Assembly (NCBI RefSeq): GCF_023375815.1
Contig: NZ_CP067412.1
Location: 5,332,001-5,396,000, forward strand
DNA length: 64,000 bases
Direction: 5' to 3'
Source of the DNA: Pseudomonas sp. HS6
Lineage (GTDB): Bacteria > Pseudomonadota > Gammaproteobacteria > Pseudomonadales > Pseudomonadaceae
Shown here in pieces: positions 44,448 through 52,987 of this stretch; the stretch's first letter is position 1; every line of letters begins with the position of its first letter. Made by a program: the position numbers and the translations under genes. The notes beneath the pieces are model-generated. The model saw only the letters and a program-made list of their open reading frames with translations. It searched no databases and was not told where the DNA came from.

Positions 44448-45946
44448 GAGTGCTGATCCGCGCCGACGCCTCACCCACCATCGGCAGCGGCCACATCGCC
44501 CGTTGCCTGACGCTGGCGCGGGTGTTGCGCGCCCAAGGCAGTCATGTCGCGTTCGCCTGCCGTCGTTTGCCCGGCCATCGGCTCGATGCGTTGCAGGGCG
44601 AAGGCTTCGAGACGTTCGCGTTGCCGGATCGCTATGCCGGTGAAGACCCGGAGCAGGCCATCGAGTCGATGCTGCCGTGGCAGGCGGATATCAATGCGCT
44701 GGCGACGCAACTGGAAGGTCAGGCCGAATTCGACTGGGTCATCGCCGACCACTACGGCCTCGATCATCACTGGCAGACCGCTGCCCGGCGCTTCGCGCCA
44801 CGGATCGCCGCCGTGGACGATCTGGCGACCCGTCGCTACAACGTGGATCTGCTGCTCAATCAGAACCTCTCCGGCCTCAGCGAAAACTATCAGCCGCTGC
44901 TGCCGGCAGGCTGTCGAACGCTGCTCGGTCCGCGCTTTGCCATGTTGCGCGAGGAGTTCAGTGGTCCGGCCATCGAGATCAAGCCCGTGGCGCGACGGGT
45001 GCTGGTGAATTTCGGCGGCTTCGACGCGGCGCGACAGACTCATCACGCGATGCTGGCACTGGCGGATTTTTCGGCGCTTGAAGTGGATTTCGTCGCCGGC
45101 GCCGACAACCCGGCGTGGGCAGAGATGCAGGCACTGGCCGAGACACGGCGGAACTGGCGTCTGCACAGTTTCGTCAGCGATTTTCATCGGCGCATGACCG
45201 AGGCCGACCTGTTCATCGGCGCCGGCGGTGGCACCAGTTGGGAGCGCGCAGCCCTGGGCCTGCCGACGATCTGCATCGCGGTGTCGAACAACCAGCAGGC
45301 CAACGGTGAGGTGATGGCGGCGGCCGGGGCGCATGTGTTCATGGGCGCACGGGAGCAGGTCAGCGTCGAACAACTGCGCGATGCCGTCGGCTTTGTCGTC
45401 GACAACTTTTATCTGCGCCAGAGCCTGGCCGAGCGTTCGCGGCAACTGGTCGACGGGCGCGGTGCGCTGCGGGTCGCGGCGGCACTGGCCGGTGCGGTAC
45501 TCAGGTTGCGGGTCGCGACGCTGGACGATGCGCAGGTAATGTTCGACGGGCGCAACGCCGACGCCGTGCAGCGCTGGTCGGTGAAGAACGGCGCGATCGA
45601 GTGGTCGCAGCATCTGAACTGGTTGAGCGCCAGTTTGCGCAATCCTCAACGGCTGTTGTTGATCGCCGAAGCCGATGACGGCCCGGTCGGTGCGTTGCGC
45701 TACGATCTGCGCGGCTTTGAAGCCGAAGTTTCGCTGTATCTGCTGGAGGGGCGTTTCGGTCTCGGCTGGGGCAGGGCGCTGCTGACGCGGGGCGAAGCGT
45801 TCGTCGCGGCGCAGTGGCCGCAATTGACCGCAATCACTGCACAGGTGTTGCCGGCCAACCAGGCCTCATTGAATGTATTTCGTGATGCCGGGTTCACCCA
45901 AAGTGCCTGCGCGTTCACCAAGGATTTGAAGGAACACCGTTCATGA
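44444..45946 (+). CDS. pseG: Fused PseG hydrolase and PseH-like GNAT acetyltransferase
   Basis: This 500-residue protein joins two steps of the pathway. Residues 1-345 are PseG: RADASPTIGSGHIARCLTLA, ADHYGLDHHW, VDDLATRRYNVDLLLNQN, VLVNFGGFDAARQT and IGAGGGTSWERAALGLPTICIA (GT-B fold UDP hydrolase). Residues from about 350 are a GNAT domain (LRVATLDDAQVMFDGRN ... WSQHLNWL ... VGALRYDLRG ... LGWGRALLTRGEAFV, then VLPANQASLNVFRDAGF), equivalent to PseH, which N-acylates the 4-amino group. Since there is no free-standing pseH nearby, the fusion probably supplies both activities. Confidence 0.93.
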   Translation: MRVLIRADASPTIGSGHIARCLTLARVLRAQGSHVAFACRRLPGHRLDALQGEGFETFALPDRYAGEDPEQAIESMLPWQADINALATQLEGQAEFDWVIADHYGLDHHWQTAARRFAPRIAAVDDLATRRYNVDLLLNQNLSGLSENYQPLLPAGCRTLLGPRFAMLREEFSGPAIEIKPVARRVLVNFGGFDAARQTHHAMLALADFSALEVDFVAGADNPAWAEMQALAETRRNWRLHSFVSDFHRRMTEADLFIGAGGGTSWERAALGLPTICIAVSNNQQANGEVMAAAGAHVFMGAREQVSVEQLRDAVGFVVDNFYLRQSLAERSRQLVDGRGALRVAAALAGAVLRLRVATLDDAQVMFDGRNADAVQRWSVKNGAIEWSQHLNWLSASLRNPQRLLLIAEADDGPVGALRYDLRGFEAEVSLYLLEGRFGLGWGRALLTRGEAFVAAQWPQLTAITAQVLPANQASLNVFRDAGFTQSACAFTKDLKEHRS

Positions 45947-46995
45947 ACAGTTTCAAGATTGGCGATCGCCTGATCGGTGCCGACGCACCGCCGTTCATCA
46001 TTGCCGAAATGAGCGGCAACCATAACCAGTCGCTGGACGTCGCCTTGCAGATTGTCGAGGCGGCGGCCAAGGCCGGTGCCCACGCCTTGAAGCTGCAAAC
46101 CTACACCGCTGAAACCATGACCCTGGATCTGGCGGAAGGCGAATTCTTCATCAAGGATCCGAACAGCCTGTGGGCCGGCACGTCGCTTTACGATCTGTAT
46201 GAAAAGGCCCACACGCCCTGGGAATGGCACGCGCCGATCTTTGCCCGGGCCAAAGCGCTGGGCATGCTCGCGTTTTCGACGCCGTTCGATGACAGCGCCG
46301 TGGATTTTCTTGAAAGCCTCGATGTGCCGGCCTACAAGATCGCCAGTTTCGAAAACACCGATCTACCGCTGATACGTCGTGTGGCGGCGACTGGCAAGCC
46401 ACTGATCATTTCCACCGGCATGGCCAGCATCGCCGAGCTCGACGAAACCGTGCGCGTTGCCCGTGAAGCCGGGTGCAAGGATCTGGTGTTGCTCAAATGC
46501 ACCAGCACCTACCCGGCGACACCGCTCAACAGCAACGTACGCACCATCCCGCATCTGCGTGAGTTGTTCGGTTGTCAGGTGGGGCTGTCCGATCATTCGA
46601 TGGGCGTTGGTGTGTCGGTGGCCGCTGTGGCGCTCGGTGCCACGGTGGTTGAAAAACACTTCACCCTCGACCGCGCGGCGGGCGGGGTGGACGCGAGTTT
46701 TTCCCTGGAACCTGCGGAAATGGCCAGCCTGGTGCTGGAAACCGAGCGTGCCTGGCAGGCCATGGGTCAGGTGCATTACGGCGTGACCGAGGCTGAGAAA
46801 AAGTCCGTGGTCTACCGCCGGTCGCTGTACGTCACGGCTGATATGGCGGCCGGCGAACCCTTCACGGCGGCCAACCTGCGCGCCATTCGTCCCGGTCTCG
46901 GTCTGCCGCCCAAGCACACCGACGCCGTCCTCGGCCGCCGCGCACGCGCGCCGATCAAGCGCGGCACGCCGCTGGACTGGTCGCTGGTCGAATAA
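45943..46995 (+). CDS. pseI: Pseudaminic acid synthase
   Basis: This 350-residue aldolase condenses 2,4-diacetamido-2,4,6-trideoxy-altrose with phosphoenolpyruvate. The NeuB-type barrel shows PFIIAEMSGNHNQSLDVALQIVEAA, HALKLQTYTAETMTLD, LWAGTSLYDLYEKAHTPWEWH, FSTPFDDSAVDFLE, YKIASFE and VGLSDHSMGVGVSVAAVALGATVVEKHF. A C-terminal SAF domain follows (GEPFTAANLRAIRPGLGLPP...). Its start overlaps the pseG-pseH stop by four bases. It ends the pse operon; a 226-bp gap follows. Confidence 0.96.
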   Translation: MNSFKIGDRLIGADAPPFIIAEMSGNHNQSLDVALQIVEAAAKAGAHALKLQTYTAETMTLDLAEGEFFIKDPNSLWAGTSLYDLYEKAHTPWEWHAPIFARAKALGMLAFSTPFDDSAVDFLESLDVPAYKIASFENTDLPLIRRVAATGKPLIISTGMASIAELDETVRVAREAGCKDLVLLKCTSTYPATPLNSNVRTIPHLRELFGCQVGLSDHSMGVGVSVAAVALGATVVEKHFTLDRAAGGVDASFSLEPAEMASLVLETERAWQAMGQVHYGVTEAEKKSVVYRRSLYVTADMAAGEPFTAANLRAIRPGLGLPPKHTDAVLGRRARAPIKRGTPLDWSLVE

Positions 46996-47221
46996 CCCGA
47001 TCTGCACCGATTCGGCAAAATAGCGTGACCTGCGAGTCATAACGCGCATCTTCACTGTATTGTATTGACCGGGGAGATGGCGCCTGGCCCGTTATCGGTT
47101 GCAGTGATAGCCCTTTGCGCTCCCCGTGGCTGCCCGTTGTGGCGGCCGTTTTCTGTTTGTCGGCGCCCCTCGAAATCCTTGCGAGCGGTGGTATTGGGCT
47201 GTTTATTATTGGGAAGCCGTA

Positions 47222-48148
47222 ATGATTGGCATAAAAAGCATTGCGAGCTACGTTCCTGTAGCCGGCGTGGACAATTACGCACAAGGTGCAAAATTCGAGA
47301 AGGATGAAGAATTCATCCTCGGCAAGATCGGTTCGGCCTTCCTGCCACGCAAAGACGCGGAACAGGAAACCTCCGATCTGTGCGTTGAAGCGGCCAATGC
47401 GCTGTTTGCCAACAACCCTGAACTGAAACGTGAATCCATCGATGCATTGATCGTCGTCACCCAGAACGGTGACGAAGAAGGCCTGCCGCACACCGCTGCG
47501 ATCGTCCAGGACAAGCTCGGCCTGCCGACCAACGTCGCAGCGTTCGATATTTCCCTGGGTTGCTCCGGTTACGTCTATGGGATCTACGCGATCAAGGGCT
47601 TCATGGAAGCCGCCGGCCTGAAGAACGGTCTGCTGATCACCGCCGACCCGTATTCGAAGATCGTCGACCCGGAAGACCGCAACACCACGATGCTGTTCGG
47701 CGATGCCGCTACCGCGACGTGGATGGGCGAAGATCCGACCTGGGCGCTGGGCAAGGCCAAGTTCGGTACCGACGGTTCCGGTGCGCCGCACCTGAAAGTG
47801 ACTGACGGTGTGTTCTTCATGAACGGTCGTCAGGTGTTCAACTTCGCGCTGCTCAAAGTCCCGGCACACTTGCACGAATTGCTCGACGATTCGGGTCTCA
47901 ATGCCGATGACATCGATGCCTTCTGCATTCACCAGGGCAGTGCGGCGATTGTCGATGCCGTGGCGCGGCGCTTCGAAGGCGAGCCTGAGAAGTTCATCAA
48001 GGACATGGTCGAGACCGGCAACACCGTGTCGTCGAGTGTGCCGCTGCTGCTGGAAAAACACGTGATGGATTCCGACTGGCAGCGCATTGCGATCAGTGGT
48101 TTCGGTGTCGGTCTGTCCTGGGGTTCGGCGATTATCTATCGTCCTTGA
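47222..48148 (+). CDS. 3-oxoacyl-ACP synthase III family protein (FabH-like)
   Basis: This 308-residue thiolase-fold enzyme begins MIGIKSIASYVPVAGVDNYAQG after a GGGAAG ribosome site. The Cys-His-Asn triad is intact: Cys114 (LGCSGYVYG), His237 (CIHQGS) and Asn267 (GNTVSSSVP). So it should condense an acyl-CoA with malonyl-ACP. In flagellin islands of Pseudomonas such genes are thought to supply an acyl group for an amino sugar (recalled for P. syringae viosamine). Here it may provide the acyl chain for N-4 of a Pse-type sugar. It has its own gap upstream and a strong terminator after. Confidence 0.88.
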   Translation: MIGIKSIASYVPVAGVDNYAQGAKFEKDEEFILGKIGSAFLPRKDAEQETSDLCVEAANALFANNPELKRESIDALIVVTQNGDEEGLPHTAAIVQDKLGLPTNVAAFDISLGCSGYVYGIYAIKGFMEAAGLKNGLLITADPYSKIVDPEDRNTTMLFGDAATATWMGEDPTWALGKAKFGTDGSGAPHLKVTDGVFFMNGRQVFNFALLKVPAHLHELLDDSGLNADDIDAFCIHQGSAAIVDAVARRFEGEPEKFIKDMVETGNTVSSSVPLLLEKHVMDSDWQRIAISGFGVGLSWGSAIIYRP

Positions 48149-48175
48149 ATCCGCTAAAAACGACGGATACAAAAA

Positions 48176-48211
48176 AAGCGTTCAAGGGGTAACCTTGAAC
48201 GCTATTTTTTT
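48176..48211 (+). terminator. Rho-independent terminator after the FabH-like gene
   Basis: AGCGTTCAAGG/CCTTGAACGCT with a GGTAA loop and an interrupted T-run (ATTTTTTT). It lies between the ketoacyl synthase gene and the Maf-like glycosyltransferase, 24 bp before the next start. Confidence 0.88.
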
Positions 48212-48234
48212 GCCTGAATGGAGCGCGAGGCGCC

Positions 48235-49527
48235 ATGAGCGAGTTTTTCCAGGCCAACGTTGAAATCATCGAGCGACGCTGGCCGGCGCTGTTCGCGCGA
48301 TTGCTGAGCGAAGACAGTTCGGCAATCGAGGCCGAGCTGACGCAGGGGCTGGGGTCGACGCTGAGTATCAACGGCATTCAACTCACCAGCCGCCATGATC
48401 GCATTCACGAAGCCCGGATCCAGGCCGCCAGCCTGCCGGCGGATAAGCCGCGATTGCACGTCTATGGCACCGGTCTCGGGGATTTACCGACCGTGCTGCT
48501 GGAACGGGCCGTGCTTGAGCGACTGTATGTGCACATTCTCAATGGCGCGCTGTTTGCCCTGGTGTTGCAGCTGATTGATCAGCGGCAATGGCTGGAGGAC
48601 CCGCGAGTAGAACTTCTGTATGCCGGTGACCTGTCGGATATCTGCACGCCGTTTTTTGCCTTGCCCGCCGAAATGCTGCTGGCCGATGACTTCAACGCGA
48701 AGATCCGTGATCGACTGGTCAGCGAAGTGCACTTGAGTTTCAACAATCGTGAGTTCGATCCGCAGTCGCCCTTCATCCAGCAGCGTCTGAAGGATTGCTT
48801 GCCGGTATTGCTAGCAGACGATGATGTGGCGACGTTGTTCGGCACCTGTGCCGGTCGGGAGATCTATGTGATCGGCACCGGGCCGACGCTGGAACAGCAT
48901 TTCGAACGTCTGGCTGCGATCCGCGAGCGGGCCGAGCGCCCGTTGTTCATTTGCGTCGACACCGCCTACCGGCCACTGCGCGAGCACGGGATCGTGCCCG
49001 ACTATGTGGTGAGCATCGATCAGCGCATCAGCTTTCGGCATTTGCCTTTCGAGGAGTCCGACGGCATCCCGCTGGTGTACCTGCCCATGAGTGATCCTGA
49101 GGTGTTGAGGGCATGGAAGGGCAAGCGTTATGGCGGTTACTCGGCCAGTCCGGTCTATGCGGCATTGCGTGAGCAGCACCCACGGGCGCTGTTGCATATG
49201 GGCGGCAGCGTGATTCATCCGGCCGTGGATCTGGCGGTGAAGATGGGCGCCGCACGCATCACGCTGTTCGGCGCCGATTTTGCCTTCCCGATGAACAAGA
49301 CCCATGCCGGCTGGAATGACGGCGACCTGGGGCCGCCGGTGAACCAGGCACGGCACTGGGTGCGTGACGGCTTCGGTGAGCGCGTCAGTACGCAACTCAA
49401 TTTTCGCGGTTATCTGTGTGTGCTGGAGCGTTACATCGCCAGTCAGCCGCAGGTCGAGTTTTTCAACAGCAGCCGCGCAGGTGCCTTGATTGCCGGGGCG
49501 CATTTCAATCAGGAGTTCGTGCAATGA
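48235..49527 (+). CDS. Motility-associated (Maf, DUF115) glycosyltransferase
   Basis: This 430-residue protein belongs to the Maf group implicated in attaching nonulosonic acids to flagellin. The core is REIYVIGTGPTLEQHFERLAAI, LFICVDTAYRPLREHGIVPDYVVSIDQRISFRHL, GIPLVYLPMSDPEVL, LLHMGGSVIHPAVDLAVKMGAARITLFGADFAFP, KTHAGWNDGDLG and RGYLCVLERYI (DUF115/MptE-like). The first 200 residues are a variable adaptor region. Location directly before fliC and after a pse operon supports transfer of Pse to flagellin in the cytosol. It overlaps the next small gene by four bases. Confidence 0.9.
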   Translation: MSEFFQANVEIIERRWPALFARLLSEDSSAIEAELTQGLGSTLSINGIQLTSRHDRIHEARIQAASLPADKPRLHVYGTGLGDLPTVLLERAVLERLYVHILNGALFALVLQLIDQRQWLEDPRVELLYAGDLSDICTPFFALPAEMLLADDFNAKIRDRLVSEVHLSFNNREFDPQSPFIQQRLKDCLPVLLADDDVATLFGTCAGREIYVIGTGPTLEQHFERLAAIRERAERPLFICVDTAYRPLREHGIVPDYVVSIDQRISFRHLPFEESDGIPLVYLPMSDPEVLRAWKGKRYGGYSASPVYAALREQHPRALLHMGGSVIHPAVDLAVKMGAARITLFGADFAFPMNKTHAGWNDGDLGPPVNQARHWVRDGFGERVSTQLNFRGYLCVLERYIASQPQVEFFNSSRAGALIAGAHFNQEFVQ

Positions 49528-49790
49528 ATGAACTGCAAGGCTGTGTCGACGAATGCCTGCGTTGTGCCGGCCTGTTTCGGCTGGGGCGCGATGTCGAGGC
49601 GGCGTTGGAGATGGTCGATGTCTTTGAAGGTGCGCAGCAATTGCTGGCGTCTGCTTCGCCGGATGTCCAGCAGTCGTGGGCGCAAGCGCTCACGCAAATG
49701 CTTGATTGTCAGGAGCGCCAGGACTGGCTCGGGCTCGCTGACTTCATGGAGTACGAATTGATCCAGTTGCTGGAAAGTTCTGCGGCTTGA
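49524..49790 (+). CDS. Small helical protein coupled to the Maf gene
   Basis: This 88-residue, acidic, largely helical protein begins MNELQGCVDECLRCAGLF and ends LADFMEYELIQLLESSAA. It has three cysteines (two in CVDECLRC) and no signal or membrane segment. Its ATG overlaps the Maf stop by four bases, so it is translationally coupled and probably works with it or with flagellar assembly, perhaps as a chaperone-like partner similar in size to FliT. I do not recognise the family. A helical chaperone role is only a guess. Confidence 0.7.
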   Translation: MNELQGCVDECLRCAGLFRLGRDVEAALEMVDVFEGAQQLLASASPDVQQSWAQALTQMLDCQERQDWLGLADFMEYELIQLLESSAA

Positions 49791-49926
49791 GTAATGCCGA
49801 CAGCGCTGGCCCGCAGGTTTGCGTTGCGGACGGTTTTATGACGTCATTTTTTCGAAGGTGAAGTGCTGCTAAGTCTTTGTTTTCCGGGGGGTGGCAGGGT
49901 GATGGCAAAAATTTTCAAAAAAGCCC

Positions 49927-49953
49927 TCAAGCAACCTGCAAACCCGACGATAA
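49927..49953 (+). promoter_or_regulatory. Sigma-28 (FliA) promoter of fliC
   Basis: TCAA-N15-GACGATAA at 49927-49953 closely matches TAAA-N15-GCCGATAA (7 of 8 in the -10 element). It lies 81 bp upstream of the flagellin start, in a 243-bp gap with no gene. Confidence 0.75.
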
Positions 49954-50033
49954 CTATTACGAAGGTTCTCTAGGCCATACCCGGCGGTTGCCAGGGCCGG
50001 AAGCCGCAGTACCCAACCAACGAGGAATTCGTC

Positions 50034-50885
50034 ATGGCTTTAACAGTAAACACCAACACCACGTCGTTGAACGTTCAGAAAAACCTGAACCGCGCTTCCG
50101 ACGCTCTGTCGACTTCGATGCAGCGCCTGTCTTCCGGCCTGAAAATCAACAGCGCTAAAGACGACGCCGCTGGCCTGCAGATCTCCACTCGTATGCAATC
50201 GCAAATCCGCGGTGGCAACCAGGCTATCCAGAACGCCAACGACGGTATCTCCGTTGCTCAGACCGCTGAAGGCGCTCTGCAAGCTACTACCGACATCCTG
50301 CAGCGTATGCGTGAACTGGCTGTTAAAGCACGTACCGGCACCAACGGCACTGCTGACCAGCGCGCAACCAACGGCGAATTCGCTGACCTGTCCGACGAAA
50401 TCACCCGTATCTCTGCTTCCACCAACCTGAACGGCAAAAACCTGCTGGACGGTTCGGCTGGTACTGTGACTCTGCAAGTTGGCGCAAACACCGGTACTGC
50501 TAACCACATCGACCTGGTACTGAGCTCGAAATTCGACGCCGTCAGCCTGTCCGTGGACAAAGCTACTCTGGCTCTGACCGGTACTACTCCAGCTATCGCT
50601 GGCAGCAACATCGACAACGCTATCACTGCAATCGACGCTGCTATCGCTGCGATCGGTGATACCCGTGCCAGCCTGGGTGCTTCGCAAAACCGTCTGAACA
50701 GCACCATCCAGAACCTGCAGAACATCGTTGAGAACACCACCGCTGCACAGGGTCGTGTACAAGACACCGACTTCGCCGCAGAAACTGCTAACCTGACCAA
50801 GCAGCAAACTCTGCAGCAGGCTTCGACCTCCGTTCTGGCTCAAGCCAACCAACTGCCTTCCGCTGTACTGAAGCTGCTTCAGTAA
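50034..50885 (+). CDS. fliC: Flagellin
   Basis: This 283-residue short-type flagellin has the conserved D0/D1 N-terminus (MALTVNTNTTSLNVQKNLNRAS, LSTSMQRLSSGLKINSAKDDAAGLQIS) and C-terminus (ASTSVLAQANQLPSAVLKLLQ). The middle is only about 100 residues and Ser/Thr-rich, containing likely O-glycosylation sites. GAGGA precedes the start. Codons are the highly expressed kind (GCT, ACT, CGT, CTG). Exported through the flagellar apparatus, it forms the filament. It has a sigma-28 promoter upstream and a strong terminator. The island before it supplies sugars. Confidence 0.97.
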   Translation: MALTVNTNTTSLNVQKNLNRASDALSTSMQRLSSGLKINSAKDDAAGLQISTRMQSQIRGGNQAIQNANDGISVAQTAEGALQATTDILQRMRELAVKARTGTNGTADQRATNGEFADLSDEITRISASTNLNGKNLLDGSAGTVTLQVGANTGTANHIDLVLSSKFDAVSLSVDKATLALTGTTPAIAGSNIDNAITAIDAAIAAIGDTRASLGASQNRLNSTIQNLQNIVENTTAAQGRVQDTDFAAETANLTKQQTLQQASTSVLAQANQLPSAVLKLLQ

Positions 50886-50901
50886 TTTCGGAATGAGTTC
50901 G

Positions 50902-50940
50902 GGCGGGGGAGTGCGCTAGTCGTGCTCTCTCGCCTTTTTA
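50902..50940 (+). terminator. Rho-independent terminator after fliC
   Basis: GGCGGGGGAGTGC pairs with GTGCTCTCTCGCC over 13 positions (with wobbles), loop GCTAGTC, followed by a T-run. It lies 17 bp past the fliC stop. Confidence 0.85.
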
Positions 50941-50958
50941 CGTTAGGAGGTGATGAGC

Positions 50959-51315
50959 ATGGACATGAGCGTAAAGCTTAACCAGTCTTATCCGGCTCCC
51001 AAGCCCGTAACGCCGGTTGCTGACAAACCGTCAGAGACGCCCAAAGTTGTCAAGACTGAAGCGCCGGTCGCTGCCAAGGGTCAGGATACGGACGAAACCA
51101 AGTTGAAGCTGGCGGTGCAGGAGATCGAGAAGTTCGTTCAATCGATCAAGCGCAATCTGGAGTTCTCTATCGACGAACACTCCGGGAAGGTCATCGTCAA
51201 GGTGATCGCAAGCGAGACGGGTGAGGTCGTTCGACAGATCCCCTCCGCAGAAGCCCTCAAACTGGCAGACAGCCTCGCGAACGCGAGCCACGTATTGTTC
51301 GACGCCAAAGTCTGA
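50959..51315 (+). CDS. flaG: FlaG family flagellar protein
   Basis: This 118-residue protein (MDMSVKLNQSYPAPK...) has a Pro/Lys-rich unstructured N-terminus and a FlaG domain: LKLAVQEIEKFVQSIKRNLEFSIDEHSGKVIVKVIASETGEVVRQIPSAEALKLA (quoted in part). AGGAGG at 50945-50950 sits eight bases before ATG 50959, which I choose; in-frame GTG 50950 and ATG 50953 are too close to it. FlaG influences filament length in related bacteria. It lies between fliC and fliD, the normal place. Confidence 0.9.
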   Translation: MDMSVKLNQSYPAPKPVTPVADKPSETPKVVKTEAPVAAKGQDTDETKLKLAVQEIEKFVQSIKRNLEFSIDEHSGKVIVKVIASETGEVVRQIPSAEALKLADSLANASHVLFDAKV

Positions 51316-51397
51316 GAGCTGGCATGAATAATGTTTGTCCGTTCTCAGGACGCGTGTAGCGGTCAAAAGAATGGCAACAATCTGAAGGGAGATGCAC

Positions 51398-52858
51398 ATG
51401 GCAAGTCCAATTCTACCGGGTTCCGGACTGGGTTCCGGCCTGGATATCGGTGCGATTGTCACTGCGCTGGTCAACGCCGACAAGTCGCCCAAGCAGACGC
51501 AAATCGATACCGCAACCAAAGCCAACACGCTGAAGATTTCCGGCATCGGTTCGTTGAAGAGCGCACTGACCACGTTCCAGACGGCGATGAAAAATCTGGG
51601 CAGCACGACCAACCCTGCGTTTGCCGGCTTTACCGCGACTTCGAGTAACACGAACGTTCTGAATGCTACTTCCGACAGCACTGCAGTGTCGGGCAGTTAC
51701 AATGTTGCTGTGACCCAGTTGGCCACCGGTTCGAAGATTGCCAGTGCCTCTTTCGCCGGCGGTGCCGCCAGTGCCATTCCGAGTGGTACCCTGAAAATCA
51801 GTCAGAATGGCACTGATTACAATGTCGACATTCCGGCCGGTTCTACGTTGCAGACCACCCGCGATGCCATCAACAAGGCTCAGGGTGCCAACGGTATTTC
51901 CGCCAACATCGTGACCGACGCCAGTGGTGCTTCGCGTCTGGTGATCAGTTCGAACAAGACTGGCGCAGGTTCCGACCTCACCGTCAGCGGTATTGCCGGC
52001 CTCGAAATCGATGGTACCAAGCCGATGGGCGCCAGTCCGGCGGCAGGTGATTCGGGCGCGGTTAACGGCGTTGCCAAAGATGCCCTGTTGACTATCGATG
52101 GTCTTCAGGTCAGCAGTAAGAGCAACACCGTAACGGGTGCAATCAGTGGTCTGACCCTGAATCTGACAACTGTCAGCCCAGGATCGCCGACACCCACTCC
52201 GACTGTTATCAGCGTAGATGCCAACACCAAGGGCTTGCAGACATCGATTCAGCAGTTTGTCGATGCCTACAACACGTTGAAGACCACCATCGATACGCTG
52301 TCCAAGGCGACGCCGGACGAAGATGGCAAGCTGACCGTGCAAGCGGCTTTCACCGGTGACGCGATGCCGCGTGCACTGATTGCCAGTGTTCGTGCCGAAT
52401 TGACGGCACCAGGGGCGGGTGGTCCGCTGGCCGTGCTGTCGCAGTTGGGTGTGATGACCGACCGCAACACCGGTAACCTGACGTTTGATACCAATGCGTT
52501 CAACAAGACCATGGCCCAGCCAGGCATGACCGGTCAGGTTCAGCAGTTGTTCACGGGTACCGACGACAGCAATGGACTGTTGGCGCGTATGAGCAAAGCG
52601 GTCGATCCGTATCTCAACCCGCCAGCGAACAATAAGTCCACCCCAAGTTTGCTTGATCAGCGCATGGCCATTCTTACCAAAAACACGCGTAGCCTTGCCG
52701 ATCAGCAGACGGCTCTGGATGTTCGCGTTGCCGGCATGACCAAGACGTTGACTGCAAAATACAACGCCATGGACTTGCTGGTAGGGCAGATGAAGGCCAC
52801 GGCGAGCAGCATTACGTCGTTCTTCACCTCGCTGAACGCTCAGCAGTCCGCGAAGTAA
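51398..52858 (+). CDS. fliD: Flagellar hook-associated protein 2 (filament cap)
   Basis: This 486-residue secreted cap protein begins MASPILPGSGLGSGLDIGAIVTALVNADKSP, the usual FliD N-terminus. AAGGGAG lies six bases before the ATG at 51398; the ATG at 51392 is closer and less likely. The N-terminal coiled coil and a C-terminal helix LMKTL-like region (LDVRVAGMTKTLTAKYNAMDLLVGQMK) flank a variable, Thr/Ser-rich centre. It caps the filament and guides flagellin polymerisation. A terminator follows. Confidence 0.95.
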   Translation: MASPILPGSGLGSGLDIGAIVTALVNADKSPKQTQIDTATKANTLKISGIGSLKSALTTFQTAMKNLGSTTNPAFAGFTATSSNTNVLNATSDSTAVSGSYNVAVTQLATGSKIASASFAGGAASAIPSGTLKISQNGTDYNVDIPAGSTLQTTRDAINKAQGANGISANIVTDASGASRLVISSNKTGAGSDLTVSGIAGLEIDGTKPMGASPAAGDSGAVNGVAKDALLTIDGLQVSSKSNTVTGAISGLTLNLTTVSPGSPTPTPTVISVDANTKGLQTSIQQFVDAYNTLKTTIDTLSKATPDEDGKLTVQAAFTGDAMPRALIASVRAELTAPGAGGPLAVLSQLGVMTDRNTGNLTFDTNAFNKTMAQPGMTGQVQQLFTGTDDSNGLLARMSKAVDPYLNPPANNKSTPSLLDQRMAILTKNTRSLADQQTALDVRVAGMTKTLTAKYNAMDLLVGQMKATASSITSFFTSLNAQQSAK

Positions 52859-52872
52859 CCAGCAGGCACGAC

Positions 52873-52912
52873 AAAAACCCGGCTACGCTTCATCGGCGTG
52901 CGCCGGGTTTTT
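52873..52912 (+). terminator. Rho-independent terminator after fliD
   Basis: AAAAACCCGGC (52873-52883) pairs with GCCGGGTTTTT (52902-52912), giving an 11-bp stem and T-run. It isolates fliD from fliS. Confidence 0.88.
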
Positions 52913-52923
52913 GTCTTTTGATC

Positions 52924-52950
52924 TAAAGTTCTGTGATTCGTTGGCGATAC
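52924..52950 (+). promoter_or_regulatory. Sigma-28 type promoter of fliS
   Basis: TAAA-N15-GGCGATAC at 52924-52950 matches TAAA-N15-GCCGATAA at the -35 and most of the -10. It lies 38 bp upstream of the fliS start and after the fliD terminator. Confidence 0.6.
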
Positions 52951-52987
52951 ACTGGTTATACGAGTCATTGTGGCAATGAGGTAGAAC

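Noticed and set aside
47040..47221. Sigma-54 promoter before the FabH-like gene
   Set aside because: TGGC-like sequences occur, but none has GG and GC twelve apart.
51316..51397. Sigma-54 promoter before fliD (TGGCATGAATAATGTT)
   Set aside because: The GC of the -12 element is missing at the correct distance.
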